From assembly GCF_023656515.1 (NCBI RefSeq), contig NZ_JAMOFV010000006.1, positions 4,092,194 to 4,156,193 on the forward strand: a stretch of 64,000 nucleotides of DNA. Reading direction: 5' to 3'. This document shows positions 53,965 through 63,628 of the stretch, in pieces. How positions within the stretch are numbered: the first letter of the stretch is position 1; every line of letters begins with the position of its first letter. The notes beneath the pieces were generated by a model that was not told the DNA's origin, searched no databases, and worked only from the letters and a program-made list of their open reading frames with translations. A program made the position numbers and the translations under genes. This DNA is from Clostridium swellfunianum. Its GTDB lineage: Bacteria > Bacillota > Clostridia > Clostridiales > Clostridiaceae.

Positions 53965-54423
53965 TTAAAGCAATATATTATCTATTTCTTGTTCTGTATA
54001 AACTTTGATTCCGTTTCGTATTAACAATTCAGCTGTAACTCCATTGCCTTCAATTAAAGACTTTGAAAAAGCACCATTATATATATTTCCACATCCGCAT
54101 GACGGACTCTTAGCCTTTAATATTGCAATTTTAGCATCAACTTGTTTAGCTATTTCCAGTGTTTCTTCTGCTCCCTTTATAAAATAGCAAGTGCCATCAT
54201 CACCATTGGCACTTACAACCTTAGCACAACCTTCAAGTACTTCTGCACCTGTACCTCCAGTTATTTCGTGAGCAGGTCTTGGAGTGCTTAATCCTCCAAG
54301 CTGCTCAGGGCATACAAGCACTGCCTTCCCTTGCTTTAGAAGTTCCGAAACTTTATCATTAAAATTGCTCTTTCCATCATATCTGGTATTTATTCCACAT
54401 AAGCATGCACTAACAATTATCAT
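53965..54423 (-). CDS. DUF523 family protein (TudS-like)
   Basis: A 152-residue cytosolic protein of the DUF523 family. Some members (TudS) carry a [4Fe-4S] cluster and remove sulfur from thiouracil. Cysteines at conserved places are visible in SACLCG (7 and 9), VCPEQLGG (38) and SPSCGCG (109 and 111), together with the TPRPAHEI segment. The ATG overlaps the mutS2 stop by four bases (ATGA). It is last in the operon. Enzymatic activity of this member is inferred from family only. Confidence 0.88.
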   Translation of the reverse strand: MIIVSACLCGINTRYDGKSNFNDKVSELLKQGKAVLVCPEQLGGLSTPRPAHEITGGTGAEVLEGCAKVVSANGDDGTCYFIKGAEETLEIAKQVDAKIAILKAKSPSCGCGNIYNGAFSKSLIEGNGVTAELLIRNGIKVYTEQEIDNILL

Positions 54424-56780
54424 TTTAGTTCCACCACAGTAGCTCCAGTTCCACCTTCTCCATAGTTTCCAAGTCTGTAGCTTTTAACATGAGGATGTCT
54501 TTTTAGCATATCATTTATTGCCTGCCTCAAAATACCTGTCCCTTTACCATGAACTATAGTAACTTCTCCAAGTCCCGCTCTGTAGGCATCATCTAAATAT
54601 TTATCTGTATTGTATACAGCTTCTTCAGAATCCATTCCTCTTAAATCTATGGAAGATGAGACAGATTTCAAATTAAGATTTACTTCCCTCTTTTTTCTTT
54701 CCTTCTTTTCTTCTTGTGTAAGCTTTGAAGCTCTTAAATCCTTCAGCTTAGCATTTATTTTCATAATTCCAGCTTGAACCAGAACCTCACCTCTGCTATC
54801 AGCCTTTGACAGAACTATAACTTTTTGATTAAGAGAAGGCAAAAATACCTCTTGACCTTCCTTAACTTCACTAAGTCCTTCACCTTCATCCTCCATTTTT
54901 TTGTTCATGGAATCCTCAACATTTTCAAGCCTTGATTTTAATCTCTTTCTTTCCTCTTCAAGCTTTTGTCTTGCTTCTGAGGAATATCCAAGCCTCTCAA
55001 GTTCTCTCATATTCTTAAGTATTTCATCTGCTTCCTCTTTAGCTTCCTTAATGAGTCTCTTAGCCTCTCTTTGGGCATTAATTATTGCGTTGTCTCTGGT
55101 CTTTTGGAAGTTAAAAAGCTTTTCTTCATACTTTTCTTTAAGTTTTGACGCTTCAAGCCTTAAGCCTTCAGAAATTCTAGCATCATTTTCGGCTTTAATA
55201 CTCTTTTCTTGAAGACTTTGAATCAGTTCTTCAAATTTTAATGTATCTGTAGATATATTTTCTCTTGCAGTATTTATTATATATTCAGGAAGGCCAAGTC
55301 TATTAGATATTTCAAAGGCATTAGATTTTCCAGGAACCCCAATTAGAAGCCTATAGGTTGGTCTTAGAGTTTCAACATCAAATTCCACAGAAGCGTTTTC
55401 AACTCCCGTAGTTTTTAATGCATAGCCCTTAAGCTCGCTGTAGTGGGTTGTAGCAACTATCCTAGTTCCTCTGCTTCTTAAATTTTCAAGTATAGACATA
55501 GCAAGTGCTGCACCTTCTGTTGGATCTGTTCCTGCTCCAAGTTCATCAAATAAAGCTAATGATTGGTCATCTGCCTTTTCGATAATATTAACTATATTTT
55601 TCATGTGAGAAGAGAAGGTTGAAAGACTTTGTTCTATACTCTGCTCATCTCCAATGTCTGCATAGACCTCCTTAAAAAAACTAACTGTAGAATTTTCTCT
55701 AGCAGGTATCATTATTCCGCTTAAGGCCATTAGGTGAAGAAGTCCAACAGTTTTTAAAGTAACTGTCTTACCACCTGTATTAGGCCCTGTTATAACTAAC
55801 GAAGTAAATTCTCTTCCTAAATATGCACTTATAGGCATAACAACTTTTGAATCTATTAAAGGGTGCCTTGCTTCAACTATATCAATTATTCCTTTGTCAT
55901 TTACACTTGGACAAGTGCAATTTGTATCACTTGCAAAGCGAGCCTTAGCAAAAATAAAATCAAGTTCCCAGATTATATTTGCATTGTTTTTAACCACAAC
56001 TATATTGTCGTACACTTTTCCGGAAAGTTCTGCAAGTATTCTTTCTATTTCAGCCTTTTCCTTGAGCATTAATTCTTTAATTTCGTTATTTAGATTAACT
56101 AAACCCATAGGCTCAATAAATAGAGTTGACCCTGATGAGCTTTGATCATGAACAAGTCCAGGTACTGCACCTTTATGCTCTGCTTTTACAGGAAGAACAT
56201 ATCTGTCTCCTCTTATTGTGTAAAGATTATCTTGTAAGAACTTAGAATTGGATCTTATAAGTGAGTTAACTTTATCCTTTATAGATGCATTCTTATCCTT
56301 CAAAGCTCTTCTTATATTATAAAGAGTTGTGCTTGCTTTATCAGATATTTCCTCCTCACTAACTACAGCTAAAAGTATTTCATCCTCCAGCTTTTTAAGA
56401 GGTACTAGCCCCTCGCAAATATCTTCAATAACTCTAAATGATTCTTCTTCTTCCTTACGACTTACATAATCCTTGAACCTTCTTGAACATCTAAGCATAT
56501 TAGCTATTTTTAAGAGCTGACCTGGCATAAGAGTTGATGCTTTCTCAGCTCTGCTTATACCTTCTCTAACATCATACAAGCCTTCAAAGGGAGGACTTCC
56601 CTTTTTAGCAAGCAACTGCAGTGCTTCCCTTGTTTCCTCAAGGTGTTCTTTGACCTCATATATGTTATCATAAGGTTTTAAAGCATCTATTAAATCCTTT
56701 CCTGCTGATGTTTGAGTATAGTTTTTTATCATGTTTTTAATTTTGTAATATTCAAGCACTCTTAAAGCTTTTTCATTCAA
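54420..56780 (-). CDS. mutS2: Endonuclease MutS2
   Basis: A 786-residue MutS-family ATPase without mismatch-recognition domains. In Firmicutes it acts in recombination control and in splitting collided ribosomes. The Walker A is TGPNTGGKTVTLK (GPNTGGKT at 332-339), then DIGDEQSIEQSLSTFSSHM and the Walker B ALFDELGAGTDPTEGAAL. A long coiled coil (about 510-640) and the C-terminal Smr nuclease domain (about 705-786, with DLRGM and VHGKGTG) follow. It starts at TTG 56780, with AGGGGTG 8 bases upstream, immediately after the stop of the U32 gene. Confidence 0.96.
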   Translation of the reverse strand: MNEKALRVLEYYKIKNMIKNYTQTSAGKDLIDALKPYDNIYEVKEHLEETREALQLLAKKGSPPFEGLYDVREGISRAEKASTLMPGQLLKIANMLRCSRRFKDYVSRKEEEESFRVIEDICEGLVPLKKLEDEILLAVVSEEEISDKASTTLYNIRRALKDKNASIKDKVNSLIRSNSKFLQDNLYTIRGDRYVLPVKAEHKGAVPGLVHDQSSSGSTLFIEPMGLVNLNNEIKELMLKEKAEIERILAELSGKVYDNIVVVKNNANIIWELDFIFAKARFASDTNCTCPSVNDKGIIDIVEARHPLIDSKVVMPISAYLGREFTSLVITGPNTGGKTVTLKTVGLLHLMALSGIMIPARENSTVSFFKEVYADIGDEQSIEQSLSTFSSHMKNIVNIIEKADDQSLALFDELGAGTDPTEGAALAMSILENLRSRGTRIVATTHYSELKGYALKTTGVENASVEFDVETLRPTYRLLIGVPGKSNAFEISNRLGLPEYIINTARENISTDTLKFEELIQSLQEKSIKAENDARISEGLRLEASKLKEKYEEKLFNFQKTRDNAIINAQREAKRLIKEAKEEADEILKNMRELERLGYSSEARQKLEEERKRLKSRLENVEDSMNKKMEDEGEGLSEVKEGQEVFLPSLNQKVIVLSKADSRGEVLVQAGIMKINAKLKDLRASKLTQEEKKERKKREVNLNLKSVSSSIDLRGMDSEEAVYNTDKYLDDAYRAGLGEVTIVHGKGTGILRQAINDMLKRHPHVKSYRLGNYGEGGTGATVVELK

Positions 56781-59132
56781 TTATTCAACACCCCTTTTAT
56801 AGTGGCCTCTAGTAAACCCTTCGTATTCACCCTGCCATTTTCCTTCTTTATAGGAATTTAGCACTTCTATTGCCTGGTCATAGCTTTCATCAATAAAATC
56901 AATCCTAAAGGAATCTACTCCTAGCCTTTTAATCTCTTCTATATGCGGTATAAGGTTCGTAGCCGCAGAGTTATATATATAACTTCTGCAAAACTTATCT
57001 GTTCTTAAGATAAACTCTTCATTTTTCCTGTCCTTTAAAACATAGCTTCCCTTGCCGCAATCCTCACTGCAGTAGCTTAAAGAACTCTTTCCCCCAAGAG
57101 TACTTCCAATTGGACAGTATTCGCTAACCATAAGTTCTTCCTTGCCATATAGTTTCATTTGGACAGGAAGATTTTTATTCTTAATTATCTCAGAAAGTTC
57201 CTTTTTATTTAATTCAACACTTATAGCTGCCCCAAGCATATATTCTTTATAAAAACTAAAGCCAAAACTATTAAATATATTGAGCTTATAATCTCCTATT
57301 ATATTTGTTCTATCTTTAAATCTGTTTATTATACCTAGATTAGCTGTTATTATCCCTTGAATATGTCCAAGATATTTATCAATAATAGAGCAAACCTGCT
57401 CAAACTCTGTTTTTACAATATTAGGAACTCTTAAGTACAATTCTTTTATATCTAAATCTATCAATTCTTCAAGCTTAACCGGAGCTTGTTTTTTAAATAC
57501 ATCCACTGCAATTACAGTATTTATATCGCAGTCCTTTAAAGCTTTAATCTGATCTATACTGTTAACAACTACAACTGTACTAGGAAGTTTGCTTTTTTTT
57601 ATGTAATACCTTGGGTATATCAATTCTTTTTTATACTCTCTTTTAGAATTTTCAATGATATACTGTTCAATCTTTTCGACAAGTTCTCTTCTTACAGAAT
57701 TTATTGCTGATACTGGTAAAAAACCTTCTTCAAAGCATTCTATATTAATTTCATTAAATTTAATGGCAGTATCTCCACTCTTTTTAAGATTCTCTTGAAC
57801 CTTTGAGTTATCCAAAGGCTTTTTTAATGCAGTCTGAACAATATCCCCTTCTGCTGAGAAGCACATACTATCGTATTGAGTTCTAAGAATTAACGGTTCA
57901 TTTACCTTAAACTTAATATTTAAAGGCAGTTCAATTTTTCTTTCATAATTGTTTTTAAAAAAGCCTTCAAGCTCCTTTAAAAGCTTTATATCCGACGTTT
58001 TATATAAATTATCTCCTGACTTATATTTTGAAGGAATCAGCTTTATTTTCTCTCCTTTAAAGGCTTCAGAAACTTCATTACCATCCTTTATAATTTTGGA
58101 AACTATAAAACCCTCTTCTCCATTTCTTATTCCATCTCCTAAGGCTACATCTTCTGAAAGTTCTACTATAGAGCCTTTAATAACCTTTCCAACAGGCACT
58201 CCAGTATTCTTAGGAAAATTATAAGCCATCATATCTCTTCCTTTGTTTCCAAGCATATAAGCCTTTGAAAAGCCTTCTCTGTTAAAAAGCTTGAGAAGCT
58301 TATTGTTTTCCTTTTCAAGATCAAAGTATCTGTTTTCGTATATGCTGTCCACAGCTCTTCTATATACATCCACAACTCCAGCGACATACTCTGGTCTTTT
58401 CATTCTTCCTTCTATTTTTAAAGAGGAAGTAGAACTGGCTATTATCTTTTCTAAGTCTTCCAAAGTACAAATATCCTTAGGGCTTAATATATATGCGGAG
58501 CTTTCTCTATTGTTCTTCCTATCTATCAAGGTATAAGGCAATCTGCAAGGCTGAGCACAGCGCCCCCTGTTACCGCTTCTGCCTCCTATCATACTGCTCA
58601 TAAGGCACTGCCCCGAATAACATACACATAGAGCACCGTGTATGAATATTTCAGTTTCTACTCCTAAATCTTTAGATATATGTTCAATTTCATGTAATGA
58701 CAACTCTCTTGAAAGTACAATTCTTTTAAAGCCTGCATTCTTTAGCAGCAGAGCTCCCTCTCCATTATGCACAGTCATCTGAGTTGAAGCATGAAGCTCA
58801 AAATCAGGAAAGTTTTGTCTTATAAGATAAGCCAAGCCAACATCTTGTATTATAAGAGCATCTACACCTATGCTGTATAGAAACCTTACATATTCTATCG
58901 CCTCTTGCATCTCATTTTCTTTTATCAATGTATTTATAGTTATGAAAACCTTAACTCCATATAAGTGGCAGTAGTTAACAGCATTAATCATATTTTCTTC
59001 ATCGAAGTTTGAGGCATACGCTCTTGCTGAAAATTTACTGCCGCCTAAATATACTGCATCTGCTCCACTCTGTACAGCAGAGTAAAGACTTTCAATACTG
59101 CCTGCTGGAGCCAGTAATTCAATTTTCTTCAT
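56781..59132 (-). CDS. Peptidase U32 family protein with extended C-terminal region
   Basis: A 783-residue member of the U32 family, now known to include RNA-hydroxylation enzymes (RlhA, TrhP) as well as supposed proteases. The TIM-barrel part starts KKIELLAPAGSIESLYSAVQ. The U32 signature is FIHGALCVCYSGQCLMSSMI and GRSGNRGRCAQPCRLPY, with Cys 169, 171, 176, 192 and 196 as iron-sulfur candidates. The length, with the DUF3656-type middle region, resembles RlhA, which hydroxylates 23S rRNA, so an rRNA-modifying role is plausible. I start it at ATG 59132 (AGGAG, 8-base spacing); ATG 59138 is too close. Confidence 0.88.
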   Translation of the reverse strand: MKKIELLAPAGSIESLYSAVQSGADAVYLGGSKFSARAYASNFDEENMINAVNYCHLYGVKVFITINTLIKENEMQEAIEYVRFLYSIGVDALIIQDVGLAYLIRQNFPDFELHASTQMTVHNGEGALLLKNAGFKRIVLSRELSLHEIEHISKDLGVETEIFIHGALCVCYSGQCLMSSMIGGRSGNRGRCAQPCRLPYTLIDRKNNRESSAYILSPKDICTLEDLEKIIASSTSSLKIEGRMKRPEYVAGVVDVYRRAVDSIYENRYFDLEKENNKLLKLFNREGFSKAYMLGNKGRDMMAYNFPKNTGVPVGKVIKGSIVELSEDVALGDGIRNGEEGFIVSKIIKDGNEVSEAFKGEKIKLIPSKYKSGDNLYKTSDIKLLKELEGFFKNNYERKIELPLNIKFKVNEPLILRTQYDSMCFSAEGDIVQTALKKPLDNSKVQENLKKSGDTAIKFNEINIECFEEGFLPVSAINSVRRELVEKIEQYIIENSKREYKKELIYPRYYIKKSKLPSTVVVVNSIDQIKALKDCDINTVIAVDVFKKQAPVKLEELIDLDIKELYLRVPNIVKTEFEQVCSIIDKYLGHIQGIITANLGIINRFKDRTNIIGDYKLNIFNSFGFSFYKEYMLGAAISVELNKKELSEIIKNKNLPVQMKLYGKEELMVSEYCPIGSTLGGKSSLSYCSEDCGKGSYVLKDRKNEEFILRTDKFCRSYIYNSAATNLIPHIEEIKRLGVDSFRIDFIDESYDQAIEVLNSYKEGKWQGEYEGFTRGHYKRGVE

Positions 59133-59234
59133 CTTCATCTCTCCTAAAAATGTCCTAACCCTTATTATATCAATAGTTTATCCATTTTCAAAACATTATT
59201 TTCTAAAGTAATTTTATATTTAATTATAAAAATA

Positions 59235-59265
59235 AAAGTATGCTAATTGGCTACTAGCATACTTT
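59235..59265 (-). terminator. Terminator of the GT4 gene
   Basis: AAAGTATGCTA / TAGCATACTTT, an 11-bp stem with a 9-base loop, followed by TATTTTTAT on the minus strand. Confidence 0.82.
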
Positions 59266-59284
59266 CTATCTAAACACTGAACTA

Positions 59285-60286
59285 TTATTTTACTGTTTCT
59301 GATAATAGCTTATTATAACAACCATATAACTGACTTATGCACTTTTCCCAGCTATGGTTTTCCAATACATGATTTTTGAGTTTACTGCTTTTTCTCTGCT
59401 TCAAGCCTGCTTCAATTACATTGGCTATACTTTCTTCATCATATGGATTTAAATATAGTGCATAATCCTTAAAATATTCCTCAGCACTTCCTTCACTAGT
59501 TGATGCAATATTACACCCGCTTGCTGCAGCTTCTAAGGATGAAAGTCCTGGTATTTCCATAAAGCTCGGCAGTACATGAAGTTTTGAAAATCTGTAGGCA
59601 TTATAAATATGATAGCTATCCATAAAACCTAGATAAACAACATTTTTATAATTTATGCATTCATTATAATAGGTTTTGTCATTTATGTTTCCTATTAGTA
59701 CCAGATTAACTCCTAGCTTACTGCAAGCTTTTGCAAGCTTAAGTTGATTTTTCTGAGGATGAATTCTTGCAACACAAAGCACGTAATTATTGAGATTATA
59801 TCTAGCTTTAAGGTTATATAGAGGAGTTTCATCATGTTCAATTTCTACTCCATGAGGTATAACACTGCAACACATGTTTATACCAAAATCCTCAGAAAGC
59901 TTTTGCTTTTCAAGCTCACTATTTGGTAAAACCATATTGGAACCTTTTAAAATTTCTTCTCTGTATAAGCTGGTTCTTTCCCACAGCTTAATATTATCCA
60001 ATTGGCTTCTATACTCGTAATATTTTTTGAGATTTCCATATATAGGAGTAGTAACTATAATCTTTTTCTGTCTATGAGCCTGCTTATAGTATTTATAAGT
60101 TTCTCCCATTCTTGTTAAATTAAAAAGATGTACAATATCATAACTTGAATAATCTGAAATATATCCATCATTAATATCTACTTCAACACCTAATCTCCTT
60201 AAATACTTTGCAGTCATTAATACAATTTTTGAGTCTCCTGCAAAGCTTTTCATGTAATCTCCTCTTATGCAAAGCAATACCTTCAT
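59285..60286 (-). CDS. Glycosyltransferase family 4, stand-alone
   Basis: A 333-residue GT-B transferase outside the polysaccharide region. It has SVIPHGVEI, the donor site VLCVARIHPQKNQLKLAKAC and LPSFMEIPGLSSLEAAASGC, where the first acidic residue of the usual E-x7-E is retained (E..GLSSLEAA). The N-terminus (KVLLCIRGDYMKSFAGDSK) is shared with a group of small Gram-positive GT4 enzymes of unknown acceptor. It is flanked by terminators and so is probably monocistronic. GGGGGATG precedes ATG 60286. Confidence 0.84.
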   Translation of the reverse strand: MKVLLCIRGDYMKSFAGDSKIVLMTAKYLRRLGVEVDINDGYISDYSSYDIVHLFNLTRMGETYKYYKQAHRQKKIIVTTPIYGNLKKYYEYRSQLDNIKLWERTSLYREEILKGSNMVLPNSELEKQKLSEDFGINMCCSVIPHGVEIEHDETPLYNLKARYNLNNYVLCVARIHPQKNQLKLAKACSKLGVNLVLIGNINDKTYYNECINYKNVVYLGFMDSYHIYNAYRFSKLHVLPSFMEIPGLSSLEAAASGCNIASTSEGSAEEYFKDYALYLNPYDEESIANVIEAGLKQRKSSKLKNHVLENHSWEKCISQLYGCYNKLLSETVK

Positions 60287-60416
60287 ACAGCATCCCCCTA
60301 TTAATTATGCATTAAACTTTTATTGAAAGCAAAATTCACCTGCCATCAATGTATTCTTTAGAATATTACTATGCACTTTCTTATTACAATATAACGCAAT
60401 AATCAAAATGAATAAA

Positions 60417-60451
60417 AACAGCAGCCGTAATTATTATTTACTGCTGCTGTT
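60417..60451 (-). terminator. Terminator of zapA
   Basis: AACAGCAGC / GCTGCTGTT, a 9-bp GC-rich stem, followed by TTTATT on the minus strand. Confidence 0.8.
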
Positions 60452-60465
60452 AATTAATAATTTTA

Positions 60466-61035
60466 TTAATCTGAAGTTAGAAAAGGATTGCTATTTTTCT
60501 TAGCCTTTGCCAGATTTATTCCACTTTCAATAAGTCTGTTTTGAAGATCCATGGTCTTATACTTATAGCTGTGAAGCTGAAATCTAAGCTCTTTATTGGA
60601 AGCTTTTAAAGTCTTATTTTCTTCCAAATAATTTTTAGCCTCCTCCACAGTTTGCTGAAGCTGGATATTTAACTTATCTACATCCATAACGTTAGAATTC
60701 TTAAGTTTAAGCTGAAGTTCTGAGTTATAGTCCTCTAAGTACTTCATTTGCTTTTTAAGAAACTCTATTTCTTTGTTTAGCACATTCTTTTCATCGTTAA
60801 GTTTATCAATCTCTCTTTGCTGTTCTTCAAAAGCAGTATCACATTTAAACATTTCATCTGCGGCATTTATTGCAGTAAGAACTGAGGCAGATGATATACT
60901 TAGCTTAGGATTGCTTTTTAATATTTCTTGGATTTTCTTGTCCACATGTCTTGCAACCTTATGTAAGTATTCTTCACTCTCAGATCCTTTTAAATTATAT
61001 TCCATTCCATTGATAGTAACATTTATAACATTCAT
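60466..61035 (-). CDS. zapA: Cell division protein ZapA
   Basis: A FtsZ-ring stabilising protein. The N-terminal ZapA domain (residues 1 to about 90; VTINGMEYNLKGSESEEYLHKVARHVDKKI, quoted for recognition in two parts: VTINGMEYNLKGSESEE and YLHKVARHVDKKI) is followed by an unusually long coiled coil (about 70-165). That makes 189 residues against about 85-110 for minimal ZapA. The extended form is common in clostridia. GAGGGTGA precedes ATG 61035. It lies directly downstream of pheST, an arrangement also seen in other Firmicutes, but a terminator separates it from pheT. Confidence 0.9.
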   Translation of the reverse strand: MNVINVTINGMEYNLKGSESEEYLHKVARHVDKKIQEILKSNPKLSISSASVLTAINAADEMFKCDTAFEEQQREIDKLNDEKNVLNKEIEFLKKQMKYLEDYNSELQLKLKNSNVMDVDKLNIQLQQTVEEAKNYLEENKTLKASNKELRFQLHSYKYKTMDLQNRLIESGINLAKAKKNSNPFLTSD

Positions 61036-61159
61036 GGGTTCACCCTCTTATACTCTTCCTATGATTCTCATTGAATTTATCTATATTTTAACATATTTAT
61101 CTGGAGTAGAAAATATAATTTTATGTTTTTTTGCATATAAAAACACTAAATTATGAAAA

Positions 61160-61193
61160 AACTTCCAGAATTTCATTAAAAACTCTGGAAGTT
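61160..61193 (-). terminator. Terminator of pheST
   Basis: AACTTCCAGA / TCTGGAAGTT, a 10-bp stem, followed by TTTTTTC on the minus strand. Confidence 0.88.
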
Positions 61194-61201
61194 CATTAAA
61201 A

Positions 61202-63583
61202 TTACCTTAATTGTGCACCAAGCTGGTGCTCTAGTGAGCGCAGTATCTTGTCATGCACTTTATTTACTTCTGCATCTGTTAAGGTTTTGTTTTCAAGCCT
61301 GTAAGTCAAGGAATAAGCAACACTCTTTTTACCTTCAGGTACTTGACTTCCCTTATATACATCAAATAGTGCTATGCCTTCGAGCATATTGGAACCCTGT
61401 TTTCTAATTATATCCTCAATCTGCTGTACAAGTATGCTATCATCAACAAGGATGGCCATATCTCTCGTTACAGCAGGATACTTTGGAAGAGGCTTATACT
61501 TTTTATCCATATTTGAAAGCCTTATTAAAACATCTAAATCTATAACAGCAAGATAACAACTTTCATCTATTCCATAGTTATCATTTACATCAGGATGTAG
61601 CTCTCCAAGTATACCTATATAATCCTTCCTGGTGCCTACAATAGCAGTTTTGCCTGGATGGAAGGTTGGATTTTCAGTTTCTCTTTGGAATCCTGCACCG
61701 AATACTCCCAAGGTATCTAAAATATTTTCTATTATTCCCTTAAGATTATAATAATCAACCTTACCATACATTCCTATCGTTAAAATATTCTTTTCTTCTG
61801 GAAGCTTAGCAGAATTATCATTTGGAATATAAACTTTTCCTATTTCAAATAATGCAGCCTCTGGATTGCTTCTTGAATAGTTTCTAGCAAGAGATTCCAT
61901 CATGGATGGTATTGATGTAGTTCTCATTATGCTAAAGTCTTCTCCTAGAGGATTTTTTATTTCTACTGCTTTCCTCAAATTTGATGTCTCAGGTAAAAGA
62001 ATTTTATCAAACACCTTAGGACTAACAAAAGAGTAACTAATTGCCTGATTTAATCCGCAGCCAATTAGAGTTTCAATTATTTTATCCTCAAGCTTTTGCT
62101 TTTTATTTTTCCCCCCATTTAGTGAAGGACTGGTCATAACGGTTGTAGGAATATTGTTATATCCAAATATTCTTGCAACCTCTTCTGCTACATCTTCTTT
62201 GATATTTACATCACTTCTAAAGGTTGGGACATTTATTTCCAGGATATCATCATTTATTATTGTCAAAAGTTCAAGTCTATCTAAATATTCCTTCATCTTT
62301 TCAGCAGGTATATCAGTTCCTAAAAATCTGTTCATCCAATTTGCACTAACTACCAAACTCTTTGCCTGAACAGGTTCTGGGTAAATATCAATCGTTCCTT
62401 CCATAACCTCGCCAGCGCCTAATTCACAAATCAAGCTGCAGGCTCTATCCATAGCCAGTTGTACAAGATTTGAATCCAAATCTTTCTCAAACTTCGAAGA
62501 AGCTTCTGTTCTAAGTCCTAGCGCTTTTGAGGAAACTCTGATATTTGTTCCATCAAAATTAGCAGATTCAAAAACAATTTCTTTTGTATCTTCTTTAACT
62601 TCGGAATCTAGCCCACCCATTATTCCAGCAAGACCTATGGTTGTATCTCCGTTCTTAATATTTAATACCTCACCATTTAGAGTTCTTTCCACACCATCTA
62701 AAGTAGTGAATTTTTCTCCTGATTTAGCTCTTTCAACAACTATTGTGCTAGTTGAAATTTCCCTTCTATCAAAAGCATGCATTGGCTGTCCTAGCTCTAT
62801 CATAACAAAGTTAGTTATATCAACTATATTATTTATAGGTCTAACTCCCGCCTGCATAAGTCTTTCCTGCATCCACGCTGGTGAAGACTCTATTTTTATA
62901 TTTTTAACTCCTCTTGCCATATATCTTCTGCAAAGCTTTGTATCTTTTATTTCTACCTTCAAGCTGTTAGCTATGTTGTCTTTGTTTTCTGAATTGTAGC
63001 TTGTATTAGGCAATTTATAGCTTACCCCTAAGGTAGCAGCTGTTTCTCTTGCTATCCCAACAACGCTGAAGCAGTCAGGTCTATTTGAAGTTATTTCAAA
63101 GTCAATAACTGAATTGTCAAGACCTAAAACTTCCTTTATATCCTTTCCTATTGGTGTATCATTAGGAAGTATCATAAGTCCGTGAACCTGCTCTTCGCCA
63201 GCTATTCCAAGCTCCTCTTCAGAGCACATCATACCATTTGAAACTATTCCTCTAAGCTTACCTTTCTTTATCTTTAAGCCGTTTGGAAGAGAAGATCCGT
63301 GAAGTGCTACAGGAACTATATCCCCTTCCTTCATGTTGTCAGCACCTGTTACTATCTGAAGGTCCTCACCAGTATTTATATCAAGCTGACAAACAACTAG
63401 CTTTTCAGCATCTGGATGCCGATCAATCTTAAGTATTTTTCCTGTAACAACATTTTGTATTTCATCTCCAGAGGTAATAACTTCTTCAACCTTGGAGCCT
63501 GAAAGTGTTAATCTATCTGCTAATTCCTTTGGTGATATATCTATATTTACATAATCTTTAAGCCATTTTACTGGTACTTTCAT
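61202..63583 (-). CDS. pheT: Phenylalanine--tRNA ligase, beta subunit
   Basis: A 793-residue subunit of the alpha2-beta2 enzyme that charges tRNA-Phe. The tRNA-binding EMAP-like domain is at residues 40-150 ([20 protein letters not shown]). The B3/B4 editing domain is near 210-400 ([10 protein letters not shown]). The B5 domain follows, with the [20 protein letters not shown] hallmark, then the catalytic-like core and the C-terminal FDX-ACB anticodon-binding domain from about 700 ([13 protein letters not shown]). Length and order are standard. AAAGGGG precedes ATG 63583. Confidence 0.97.
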   Translation of the reverse strand: MKVPVKWLKDYVNIDISPKELADRLTLSGSKVEEVITSGDEIQNVVTGKILKIDRHPDAEKLVVCQLDINTGEDLQIVTGADNMKEGDIVPVALHGSSLPNGLKIKKGKLRGIVSNGMMCSEEELGIAGEEQVHGLMILPNDTPIGKDIKEVLGLDNSVIDFEITSNRPDCFSVVGIARETAATLGVSYKLPNTSYNSENKDNIANSLKVEIKDTKLCRRYMARGVKNIKIESSPAWMQERLMQAGVRPINNIVDITNFVMIELGQPMHAFDRREISTSTIVVERAKSGEKFTTLDGVERTLNGEVLNIKNGDTTIGLAGIMGGLDSEVKEDTKEIVFESANFDGTNIRVSSKALGLRTEASSKFEKDLDSNLVQLAMDRACSLICELGAGEVMEGTIDIYPEPVQAKSLVVSANWMNRFLGTDIPAEKMKEYLDRLELLTIINDDILEINVPTFRSDVNIKEDVAEEVARIFGYNNIPTTVMTSPSLNGGKNKKQKLEDKIIETLIGCGLNQAISYSFVSPKVFDKILLPETSNLRKAVEIKNPLGEDFSIMRTTSIPSMMESLARNYSRSNPEAALFEIGKVYIPNDNSAKLPEEKNILTIGMYGKVDYYNLKGIIENILDTLGVFGAGFQRETENPTFHPGKTAIVGTRKDYIGILGELHPDVNDNYGIDESCYLAVIDLDVLIRLSNMDKKYKPLPKYPAVTRDMAILVDDSILVQQIEDIIRKQGSNMLEGIALFDVYKGSQVPEGKKSVAYSLTYRLENKTLTDAEVNKVHDKILRSLEHQLGAQLR

Positions 63584-63628
63584 ATTAAGTTTCCCCTTTC
63601 ACATGTAAAGTTAATAATCCAATTTACA

